This document shows, piece by piece, positions 28,062 through 34,950 of a stretch of 64,000 bases of DNA; position 1 is the stretch's first letter, and each line of letters starts with the position of its first letter. The notes beneath the pieces are model-generated. The model did no database searches. It was not told the DNA's origin and was given only the letters and a program-made list of their open reading frames with translations. Origin of the DNA: UBA2357 sp002344625 (GTDB lineage: Bacteria; Pseudomonadota; Gammaproteobacteria; Burkholderiales; Rhodocyclaceae); contig CALKIH010000022.1 of NCBI GenBank assembly GCA_937995335.1, forward strand, positions 62,001-126,000, in the 5' to 3' direction. The position numbers and the translations under genes are program-made.

Positions 28062-29045
28062 TCAGTCGTCGGGAAAACGGATCCGGTGGCACAGCGCCCC
28101 GGCCGGGCGGGTGGCGAGCATGGCCAGGGTTTGCGGCAGCTGGTCGAAGCGGCTTTCGGCGCTGATCAGGTGGTCGAGACGAGGGTCGGCGAGCAGTGCC
28201 AGCGCGAGCGCCAGACGGCGGCGGTGACTCCAGCGTGGCGCCCGCGTCGGCGGCACATGCCCGACCTGGCTCGATTTGAGTGCGAGCCGGCGGGCATGGA
28301 AAGCTTCGCCGAGCGCCAGTTCGACCGGGTGGGTACCGTACCAGCTGAGCTCGACCACGCTTGCTTCCTGGCCCGCCAGGCGCAGCGCGGTGCGCAGCCC
28401 GGCCGGCTGTCCGCTGGCATGGAACACCAGGTCGAACCCGCTTTCGGCCGCGTGCGGGTCGCGATGGTGGCAACCCAGCGTGCGTGCGAGCGCCGCGCGC
28501 GTCGGGTCGGTATCGATCAGTTCGACCGTGGTGCCGGGGTAGGCGGCGCACAGCCACGCCACCAGCGACCCAACCACGCCGGCCCCGACCACCGCGATCC
28601 GGTCGCCGGGGCCGGGGTTGCCGTCCCATACCGCGTTGATCGCGGTCTCCATGTTCGCGGCCAGCACGGCGCGTCCGGACGGCACCGCGTCGGGCAGCGG
28701 CACGACCGCGGCGGCCGGCACCACATAGCGATGCTGGTGCGGGTAGAGGCAGAAGATCCGGCGGCCGAGGAGTGCCGTGTTGCCGCCCTCGACGATGCCG
28801 ACGCTGCTGTACCCGTACTTGAGCGGAAAACCGAATTCGCCGACCTGGAAGGGCGCGCGCATGCGCTCGAACTCGTCGGCCGGCACTTCGCCCCTGAACA
28901 CCAGGCTTTCGGTGCCGCGGCTGATCGCGGTAAACAGCGTGCGCACCAGCACGTCATCCGGCTCGGGCGATGGCAGCGGCTCGCTGCGAATCTCGCCCTT
29001 GCCCGGGCCGACGGTCCAGAATGCCTGCGTCACTGATGCTGCCAT
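28062..29045 (-). CDS. Zinc-type alcohol dehydrogenase-like oxidoreductase
   Basis: A 327-residue medium-chain dehydrogenase/reductase. The coenzyme-binding motif VVGAGVVGSLVAW is at about residues 150-162, and the N-terminal half has the GroES-like fold with FTAISRGTESLVF and KYGYSSVGIVEGG. The usual catalytic-zinc Cys and the His-Glu pair near residue 60 are not present, as also in BchC-like members that carry the SRGTE motif, so a zinc-free mechanism is possible. GGAAGAGAG precedes the ATG. First gene of the overlapping minus-strand operon and divergent from the CDP-alcohol phosphatidyltransferase across 223 bases. Substrate unknown. Confidence 0.78.
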   Translation of the reverse strand: MAASVTQAFWTVGPGKGEIRSEPLPSPEPDDVLVRTLFTAISRGTESLVFRGEVPADEFERMRAPFQVGEFGFPLKYGYSSVGIVEGGNTALLGRRIFCLYPHQHRYVVPAAAVVPLPDAVPSGRAVLAANMETAINAVWDGNPGPGDRIAVVGAGVVGSLVAWLCAAYPGTTVELIDTDPTRAALARTLGCHHRDPHAAESGFDLVFHASGQPAGLRTALRLAGQEASVVELSWYGTHPVELALGEAFHARRLALKSSQVGHVPPTRAPRWSHRRRLALALALLADPRLDHLISAESRFDQLPQTLAMLATRPAGALCHRIRFPDD

Positions 29046-29268
29046 GAACTCTCTTCCCGACTGGGCGGACTAAAGATCGTGCGGGTTTGCGGCGGGCGTG
29101 TCTGCGGATGCGTGCCCGCCATCGCTCGACTGGGTGTATTCCCGGATAGAGGTCCGGCGCGTGTGCAGTGTATCGTTACGCAGTCGGCTTGGGGTCGTCG
29201 AGTGGGGGCCGGGCTCACCGGCGGGCGGGGCCGGCCCGATCTTAAATACAGTTCAACGAGACGCTGTC

Positions 29269-30138
29269 GTGATTTCTTCGTTCCTGGGTCGCCGATACAA
29301 GCGCCCGGTCGCCTATCTGGAGCTCGCCGCCGGTTTGTTGCCGGTGCTGGTGCTCGCGCTGACGGCCTGGCTGGCGCTTGCCGCGCCGCCGGGCTTCATC
29401 GCCGCGGCGGTGCTGGCGTATGCCGCCCTCGGCGTCGTGGTCGGATTGCGCTGGAAGCGGCCGGCTCGGCCGCTGGGCGCGGCGAACCGCGTGACCCTGC
29501 TGCGCGGCGGCTTGATCGCGCTGATCGCGGGAACGCTGGTCGTGCCCCAGGCACTGGCCGAGCACGTCGACGTCGTCGCGGCCCTTGCCTTGGCGGCGCT
29601 GGTGCTCGACGGCGTCGACGGCTGGGTTGCACGGCGTACCGGGTCGGCGAGCGCCTTCGGCGCCCGCTTCGACATGGAGCTGGATGCCTTTCTCATCCTG
29701 GTGCTGTGCCTGTGCCTGATGACGATCGGCAAGGTCGGCGCATGGGTCGTCGCGATCGGTGCGTTGCGCTATGTTTTCGTGCTCGCGATGCGGGTCCTGC
29801 CGTGGCTGGCTCGACCGTTGCCCGACAGCCTGAGGCGCAAGCTCATCTGTGTCTGGCAGGTCGCGAGCCTGCTGGCGAGTCTGTCGTCGTGGATCCAGCC
29901 CGAACTCGCCCACATGTTGCTCGGTGTCGCACTGCTGTTGCTGATCGTGTCGTTCGGCATCGATATCGTGTGGTTGCGTCGCCGGCGGTTTGCAGCCGCG
30001 TCCGCTTCGAACCCGTTCGCCGAAAGCGCGGCGCAAGGCGCCCGCATGCCATCGGGGTTGGCCGTACCGGGTCCCGATCCAGGCCAGCAGGGATCATGGG
30101 GCGGGTCCGGGCAAGCCCAACAAGGAGCTCGATCATGA
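29269..30138 (+). CDS. CDP-alcohol phosphatidyltransferase family protein
   Basis: A 289-residue membrane protein. It carries the complete family signature DG-x2-AR-x8-G-x3-D-x3-D, seen as DGWVARR then FGARFDMELD at about residues 117-140, within five or six hydrophobic segments. Such enzymes exchange CMP of a CDP-alcohol for a second alcohol, making phospholipids. The specific alcohol cannot be read from sequence. A GTG at 29269 is the best start before the first membrane helix; the frame is open to 29098. It is divergent from the dehydrogenase operon, and its stop overlaps the yceI ATG (ATGA). The last 35 residues are Gly/Gln-rich. Confidence 0.82.
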   Translation: MISSFLGRRYKRPVAYLELAAGLLPVLVLALTAWLALAAPPGFIAAAVLAYAALGVVVGLRWKRPARPLGAANRVTLLRGGLIALIAGTLVVPQALAEHVDVVAALALAALVLDGVDGWVARRTGSASAFGARFDMELDAFLILVLCLCLMTIGKVGAWVVAIGALRYVFVLAMRVLPWLARPLPDSLRRKLICVWQVASLLASLSSWIQPELAHMLLGVALLLLIVSFGIDIVWLRRRRFAAASASNPFAESAAQGARMPSGLAVPGPDPGQQGSWGGSGQAQQGARS

Positions 30139-30752
30139 GTACCGTAGCATTCAGTCGCGCGTCGTTTCGTTCCCGTCTGTGTGCGGGCCTGCTGTGCGCA
30201 TGGGCGGCGAGCGTGCCCGTGGCCCTTGCCGAGCCGCAGACCTATGAGATCGATCCCGAGCATTTCGCGATCGGCTTCCGGGTGTTGCATGTCGGCTATG
30301 CGGATGTGGTGGGCCTGTTCCTCAAGGCGAAGGGTCGGTTCGTTTACGACGAGGCGAGCCGCACGCTGTCGTCGGGCCGGGTGGTCGTGGATGCGGCCAG
30401 CGTGTTCAGCAATCACGACAAGCGCGATGGCCATCTGCGCAAGGGCGACTTTCTGGCGGTCGGCGCCCACCCCGAGATCGTGTTCGAGGCCACCGGGCTG
30501 GAATGGATCGACGCGGCGCGCGGCAGGCTGCATGGCGATCTGACCTTGCTCGGCAAGACCCGGCCGGTGGAGTTGGCAGTGACGGTCAACAAGGCAGCGA
30601 GCTACCCGTTCGGGCATGGCCGGCACACCCTGGGTATCTCTGCGAGCACCACGCTGTTGCGCAGCGAGTGGGGGATGACCTACGGCGTGAAGGGCGGCCT
30701 GGTGGCCGACGAGGTGCGGATGAGCTTCGAACTCGAGGCGATCAGGCAGTAG
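30135..30752 (+). CDS. YceI family periplasmic lipid-binding-like protein
   Basis: A 205-residue protein with a signal peptide (about residues 1-32, cut after VALAE) and a YceI lipocalin-like domain: TYEIDPEHFAIGFRVLH, VDAASVFSNHDKRDGHLRKGDF, FEATGLEW and GDLTLLGKTRPVEL. YceI proteins bind long polyisoprenoid or amphiphilic ligands in a beta-barrel. AAGGAG sits at 30122-30127, seven bases before the ATG. The overlap with the CDP-alcohol phosphatidyltransferase stop suggests cotranscription, so this lipid-binding protein may serve the neighbouring membrane pathway. Confidence 0.87.
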   Translation: MSTVAFSRASFRSRLCAGLLCAWAASVPVALAEPQTYEIDPEHFAIGFRVLHVGYADVVGLFLKAKGRFVYDEASRTLSSGRVVVDAASVFSNHDKRDGHLRKGDFLAVGAHPEIVFEATGLEWIDAARGRLHGDLTLLGKTRPVELAVTVNKAASYPFGHGRHTLGISASTTLLRSEWGMTYGVKGGLVADEVRMSFELEAIRQ

Positions 30753-30822
30753 CGGACGCCGTGCCGGACCTGGGCCGGACATTCACGCATGCGAACGTCC
30801 GGCCGGGCCCGGGGAGCGTTAC

Positions 30823-32415
30823 TCAGGCTGTCGCGGTTTCCGACGACGCAACCTCGACGCTGTTGCGGATCAGATGATCGAATGCCGACAGCGCGGCTTT
30901 CGAGCCTTCGCCCATGGCGATGATGATCTGCTTGTAGGGCACCGTGGTTGCGTCGCCGGCCGCGAACACGCCGGGTGCCGAGGTATGGCCGCGGGCATCG
31001 ACGACGATCTCGCCGAAGCGCGACAGCTCGAGCGTGCCCTTGAGCCAGTCGGTGTTCGGCAGCAGTCCGATCTGGATGAACACGCCGTCGAGCGCGACCT
31101 GCTTGATCTCCTCGCTGGCGCGATCCTTGTACGCCAGGCCGTTCACCCGCTGCCCGTCGCCGTTGATCTCGGTGGTCTGGGCCTGCGTGATGATGGTGAC
31201 GTTGGGCAGGCTCTTGAGCTTGGCCTGCAACACCGCGTCGGCGCGCAGCTTGGCATCGAACTCGAGCAGCGTCACATGGCCCACGATGCCGGCGAGATCG
31301 ATGGCCGCCTCGACGCCCGAGTTGCCGCCGCCCACCACCGCGACATGCTTGCCCTTGAACAGCGGGCCGTCGCAATGCGGGCAGTAGGCCACGCCGCGGC
31401 CGCGGTACTCGCGCTCGCCCGGCACGTTGAGTTCGCGCCAGCGCGCGCCGGTGGCGAGGATCACGGTCTTGCTCTTGAGCACCGCGCCGTTGGCGAGGCG
31501 AAGCTGCGCGAGGCCGCCCGCTTCGGTGGCCGGGATCAGGGCTTCGGCGCGCTGCAGGTTCATGATGTCGACTTCATAGCTCTTGACATGCTGCTCGAGG
31601 GCCGCGACCAGCTTCGGGCCGTCGGTTTCCTTGACCGAGATGAAGTTTTCGATGCTCATGGTGTCCGCGACCTGGCCGCCGAAGCGCTCGGAGACGATTC
31701 CGGTCGCAATGCCCTTGCGCGCCGCGTAGATCGCCGCGGCCGCACCGGCCGGCCCGCCGCCGACGATCAGGACGTCGAAGGCGTCGCGGGCATTGAGCTT
31801 GACCGCATCGCGGGCGGCCGCGCCGGTGTCGACCTTGGCGAGAATCTCGGCCAGCTCCATGCGTCCGGCGCCGAACACTTCGCCGTTGAGCATCACCGTG
31901 GGCACCGCCATGATGTTCTTGCCTTCGACCTCGGCCTTGAACAGGGCGCCGTCGATCATGGTGTTGCGGATGTTGGGGTTGAGCACCGCCATCAGGTTGA
32001 GCGCCTGGACCACTTCCGGGCAGTTGTGGCACGACAGCGAGATGTAGGTTTCGAACTCGAACCGGCCGTCGAGCGCACGGATACGTTCGATGTCCTCGTC
32101 GCCGATCTTGGGCGGATGGCCGCCCGCCTGCAGCAGCGCAAGCACCAGCGAGGTGAATTCATGCCCCATCGGAATGCCGGCGAAGCGGATACCCATGTCG
32201 GCGCCCTTGCGGGTCACGCCGAACGACGGCACACGCACGCCCGCATCGCTGCGCTCGACCAGGCTGACCTTGTCCGACAGCGCCACGATATCGTCGAGCA
32301 GCGCGCGCATCTCGAGCGACTTGGCATCGGTCGACAGCGCGGCGACCAGTTCGATCGGGTGGGCGATCTTTTCGAGCAATCCTTTGAGCTGGGTCTTGAG
32401 GTTGTTGTCGAGCAT
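30823..32415 (-). CDS. ahpF: Alkyl hydroperoxide reductase subunit F
   Basis: A 530-residue flavoprotein disulfide reductase that passes electrons from NADH to AhpC. The N-terminal double thioredoxin-fold domain has its CHNC redox pair at Cys129 and Cys132. The thioredoxin-reductase-like part has the FAD motif LIVGGGPAGAAAAIYAAR, the CPHC redox pair in VAYCPHCDGPLF, the NADH-binding VVGGGNSGVEAAID, and the C-terminal FAAGDATTVPYKQ. Length is normal. It lies downstream of ahpC on the same strand across 193 bases that hold two hairpins. Confidence 0.97.
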   Translation of the reverse strand: MLDNNLKTQLKGLLEKIAHPIELVAALSTDAKSLEMRALLDDIVALSDKVSLVERSDAGVRVPSFGVTRKGADMGIRFAGIPMGHEFTSLVLALLQAGGHPPKIGDEDIERIRALDGRFEFETYISLSCHNCPEVVQALNLMAVLNPNIRNTMIDGALFKAEVEGKNIMAVPTVMLNGEVFGAGRMELAEILAKVDTGAAARDAVKLNARDAFDVLIVGGGPAGAAAAIYAARKGIATGIVSERFGGQVADTMSIENFISVKETDGPKLVAALEQHVKSYEVDIMNLQRAEALIPATEAGGLAQLRLANGAVLKSKTVILATGARWRELNVPGEREYRGRGVAYCPHCDGPLFKGKHVAVVGGGNSGVEAAIDLAGIVGHVTLLEFDAKLRADAVLQAKLKSLPNVTIITQAQTTEINGDGQRVNGLAYKDRASEEIKQVALDGVFIQIGLLPNTDWLKGTLELSRFGEIVVDARGHTSAPGVFAAGDATTVPYKQIIIAMGEGSKAALSAFDHLIRNSVEVASSETATA

Positions 32416-32528
32416 GGCGAGACTCCATCGTTATTGCAGGGGAACGTCGACCGCGGCGCCGGTGGGCGGGGTCGGCGCATTCAGCAGGATCGCCCTGAAG
32501 CGGCGGCGATGCTGGTGGATGCACCGCG

Positions 32529-32563
32529 TTCGGGGGCCGATGCTTGCGCCGGCAGCCCCCGAA
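32529..32563 (-). repeat. Hairpin 2 between ahpC and ahpF
   Basis: Perfect 9-base inverted arms (TTCGGGGGC at 32529-32537 and its complement at 32555-32563) around a 17-base loop. It lies downstream of ahpC in the direction of transcription. No T-run follows, so it is not a standard intrinsic terminator; it may slow transcription or protect the ahpC message. Confidence 0.5.
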
Positions 32564-32568
32564 CGGGG

Positions 32569-32597
32569 CGATCGCAATCCGCGGCGGACTGCGATCG
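32569..32597 (-). repeat. Hairpin 1 just after ahpC stop
   Basis: Arms of 13 bases (32569-32581 and 32585-32597) match at 12 positions around a 3-base loop, 11 bases past the ahpC stop. It is strongly stable and GC-rich but lacks a T-run. The likely effect is partial termination or 3' end protection, giving more ahpC than ahpF message. Confidence 0.55.
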
Positions 32598-32608
32598 CGG
32601 TGCGGCAA

Positions 32609-33175
32609 TCAGATCTTGCCGACCAGGTCGAGCGACGGGGCCAGCGTGGCTTCGCCTTCCTGCCACTTGGCCGGGCACACTTCACCCGGGTGGGCGGCGA
32701 CGTACTGGGCAGCCTTGACCTTGCGCAGCAGTTCCTGGGCGTCGCGGCCGATACCGCCGGCGTTGATCTCGACGATCTGGATCTTGCCGTCCGGATCGAT
32801 CACGAAGGTGCCACGCTCGGCCAGACCGGCTTCTTCGATGTAAACACCGAAGTTGCGGGTGAGGGTGCCGGTCGGGTCGCCGATCAGCGGGTACTTGATC
32901 TTGCCGATGGTCTCGGAGGTGTCGTGCCACGCCTTGTGGGTGAAGTGGGTGTCGGTGGACACGCCGTAGATCTCGACGCCCAGCTTTTGGAACTCGGCGT
33001 AGTTGTCGGCCAGATCACCCAGCTCGGTCGGGCAGACGAACGTGAAGTCGGCCGGGTAGAAGAACACGACGGACCACTTGCCGGCCAGATTCTCTTCCGA
33101 AACCGGTACGAACTTGCCATTGTGGAAAGCGGTTGCCGTGAACGGCTTGACGACGGTGTTGATGAGAGAGTTCAT
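32609..33175 (-). CDS. ahpC: Alkyl hydroperoxide reductase subunit C (peroxiredoxin)
   Basis: A 188-residue typical 2-Cys peroxiredoxin that reduces hydrogen peroxide and organic hydroperoxides. Peroxidatic Cys48 lies in FTFVCPTEL and resolving Cys167 in GEVCPAKW. The frame is open 32 codons further up, but MNSLINTVVKPF is the family N-terminus, and AGGAAGAC stands just ahead of the ATG at 33175. It pairs with ahpF downstream. The AT-rich stretch upstream (33240-33310) is the likely promoter region. Confidence 0.97.
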   Translation of the reverse strand: MNSLINTVVKPFTATAFHNGKFVPVSEENLAGKWSVVFFYPADFTFVCPTELGDLADNYAEFQKLGVEIYGVSTDTHFTHKAWHDTSETIGKIKYPLIGDPTGTLTRNFGVYIEEAGLAERGTFVIDPDGKIQIVEINAGGIGRDAQELLRKVKAAQYVAAHPGEVCPAKWQEGEATLAPSLDLVGKI

Positions 33176-33343
33176 TGCAGGTCTTCCTATCGGTTGGTTG
33201 AAACGTGGTGCAAGGTTACGGGGCTTTGCTGCATTGCGAAAATGAATTGATCGAATGGGTTTGATCAACAATTACTATCAATTCTCGCGATCCCGATAAA
33301 ACTGCCGTAAATATTCCGCGTTATGACGGTGAGCGGAAACCTG

Positions 33344-33841
33344 TTACGGCAAGCGGTCGAAGTCGAATACCGCGACGACTTCGGGAAACGCCATTCTAAG
33401 CCGCCATCGGCCAGATTCCGACAGGGTGCCGGTCGCTTGGTAGGCACCGAGCCCGACTTGGCGAACCGTCAGCGGCATGCCCGGGCGATCGCCCTCCGGC
33501 CTTTCCAGCGATAGTCCGAGCGCCAGGTCGGGTGGGGGCGGCTGTCCGGTCGGGCCGATGAGATTGAATCCGAAAGTGACGCCATCGGCGGCGTCCTGCG
33601 TCATCTGGCCGCGTACTTCCCAGATGTTGGCGGTGCCGTGAAACACCAGGCCGCCCCGTTCGGCGCCGGTCGCGCGCGCGATCGGGCCGACGGCGTTGAG
33701 CCGGATGTCGTTCTGGCTGATGAACGGCATCGCCATGAACGCGACGATGAGCAGCAGAAAGGCGGCGGCGAGCACAATCGCAAGAATCCGGGTTGCGCGC
33801 GCATTGCCGCCCGGGCGGGGGTGGGCCGGGAGTCTGGTCAT
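33344..33841 (-). CDS. Membrane-anchored protein of unknown function (FixH-like layout)
   Basis: A 165-residue protein: a basic Pro-rich N-terminus, one membrane helix at about residues 19-41 (ILAIVLAAAFLLLIVAF) and an extracytoplasmic domain of about 120 residues. The domain ends in a beta-rich pattern, AYQATGTLSESGRWRLRM, that recalls FixH-type proteins, in which a short anchored domain assists metal handling for cytochrome oxidase. No metal ligands of FixH and no fixG or ccoN neighbours are seen, so this is only a resemblance. It lies 62 bases downstream of a lipoprotein gene on the same strand. Confidence 0.6.
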   Translation of the reverse strand: MTRLPAHPRPGGNARATRILAIVLAAAFLLLIVAFMAMPFISQNDIRLNAVGPIARATGAERGGLVFHGTANIWEVRGQMTQDAADGVTFGFNLIGPTGQPPPPDLALGLSLERPEGDRPGMPLTVRQVGLGAYQATGTLSESGRWRLRMAFPEVVAVFDFDRLP

Positions 33842-33903
33842 GGTGGTGGGGCGGTCACTTGAACATCACGGGCCCGATTCTCGCACAGGGACGCCGGCAT
33901 GGA

Positions 33904-34782
33904 TCACCGCGCTGCGGCAAGCGCCGCTTCGGCGGCGCCGCAGGCGAGCGCGTCGAACTGAGCGCGCATGGCAGCGATTTCATCGGCGATCCGGGCACGT
34001 TGCCGGGTGGGGGCGAGCTTGTGGACATCCGCGACGAGTTGCAGGGTGAGCTTGCGGTTGAACTCGAGATCGGCCCGGTAGGACGGGGGCCAGTTCGCGT
34101 CCGGGTTTGCCAGGAGCCGGCTCAGCCGCGCTTCGAGGGCCGGGGGATCGGCGCGCAGCGCCAGGGCTTCGCCGAAGCGCAGGCGCCAGGCCTCGCGCTG
34201 CGCGATCCACTCGCGGGTGGTGGGGCGGAGGGCGGCCGCCCAGGCGTCCAGGCGCGCGTGCTGCTCGGCGCTCAGCCGCCCGGTCCAGCGCCGGAGTTGT
34301 TTTTCCATGCGTTCGGTGCGTTTCGCCAGGCGTTTCTCGGCGGAAATGTCGAGGTGTTCGCGGCGCAGCGCGCGATTCTTCTTGTCGAGCGCGCGCAGGA
34401 CTTCATCGACCTGCCGGTCCGACAACTGCGCGAGCATCCGGCCCAGGTCGGGTGTGAGCGCAAGCATCAAGTCGCGCCACAGCGCTTCGGCCAGATTGCC
34501 CAGGGGAACGAGTTCCGCCGCGCCGACGTGCGTCCGGTCGAGCGTGCCGCGCACCTGGTCGAGCCAGTCGCGATACGCCGGGATCTGGGTCTCGCAGTGC
34601 CACGCGAGCCGGTCGGCGAGCAGTGAATCGAGCGCATCGCGCTGCTGATCGTCGAGCGTCACGTAGTCGCTGACATACCAGGGTACGAGGCGGTCGAGCT
34701 GCTGGTAGGCGAGCCGGAGGCCGCAGCCGCTCACGAGGCCGACCGCGAGAACGAGCAGGAGGGTGCGCAGGGGTGAAGTCAT
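33904..34782 (-). CDS. DUF6279-like lipoprotein
   Basis: A 292-residue lipoprotein with a signal peptide ending in the lipobox VSGC (Cys20). The mature part is almost wholly helical and rich in Arg, Leu and Glu, with ALDKKNRALRREHLDI and KRLAKRTERMEKQLRRW in the middle. The opening, LRLAYQQLDRLVPWYVSDYVTLDDQQ, matches a widespread but uncharacterised proteobacterial lipoprotein family, which I recall as DUF6279. No enzymatic motif is visible. The two helix-rich repeats may form a scaffold under the outer membrane. Confidence 0.75.
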   Translation of the reverse strand: MTSPLRTLLLVLAVGLVSGCGLRLAYQQLDRLVPWYVSDYVTLDDQQRDALDSLLADRLAWHCETQIPAYRDWLDQVRGTLDRTHVGAAELVPLGNLAEALWRDLMLALTPDLGRMLAQLSDRQVDEVLRALDKKNRALRREHLDISAEKRLAKRTERMEKQLRRWTGRLSAEQHARLDAWAAALRPTTREWIAQREAWRLRFGEALALRADPPALEARLSRLLANPDANWPPSYRADLEFNRKLTLQLVADVHKLAPTRQRARIADEIAAMRAQFDALACGAAEAALAAAR

Positions 34783-34950
34783 CGCAGCTCAGAGCCTTTC
34801 CATGGTTCGAAGTTCGCATCATGCCGGTCGCAAGCGCTAGAATCTGCGCCTTGGGACCCGCGCAGGCAATGGGTCTGCTTGTTCCCGTGTGACGGGCCGT
34901 GCGTCGCGTGCTTGCCGTGTGTGCGCCCTCGAACGACCGCGAGGCTCTCA

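Noticed and set aside
33264..33278. Possible OxyR half-site pair upstream of ahpC
   Set aside because: ATCA, seven bases, CTAT fits only one half of the OxyR pattern and the outer half-sites do not match, so I did not annotate it as an OxyR site.
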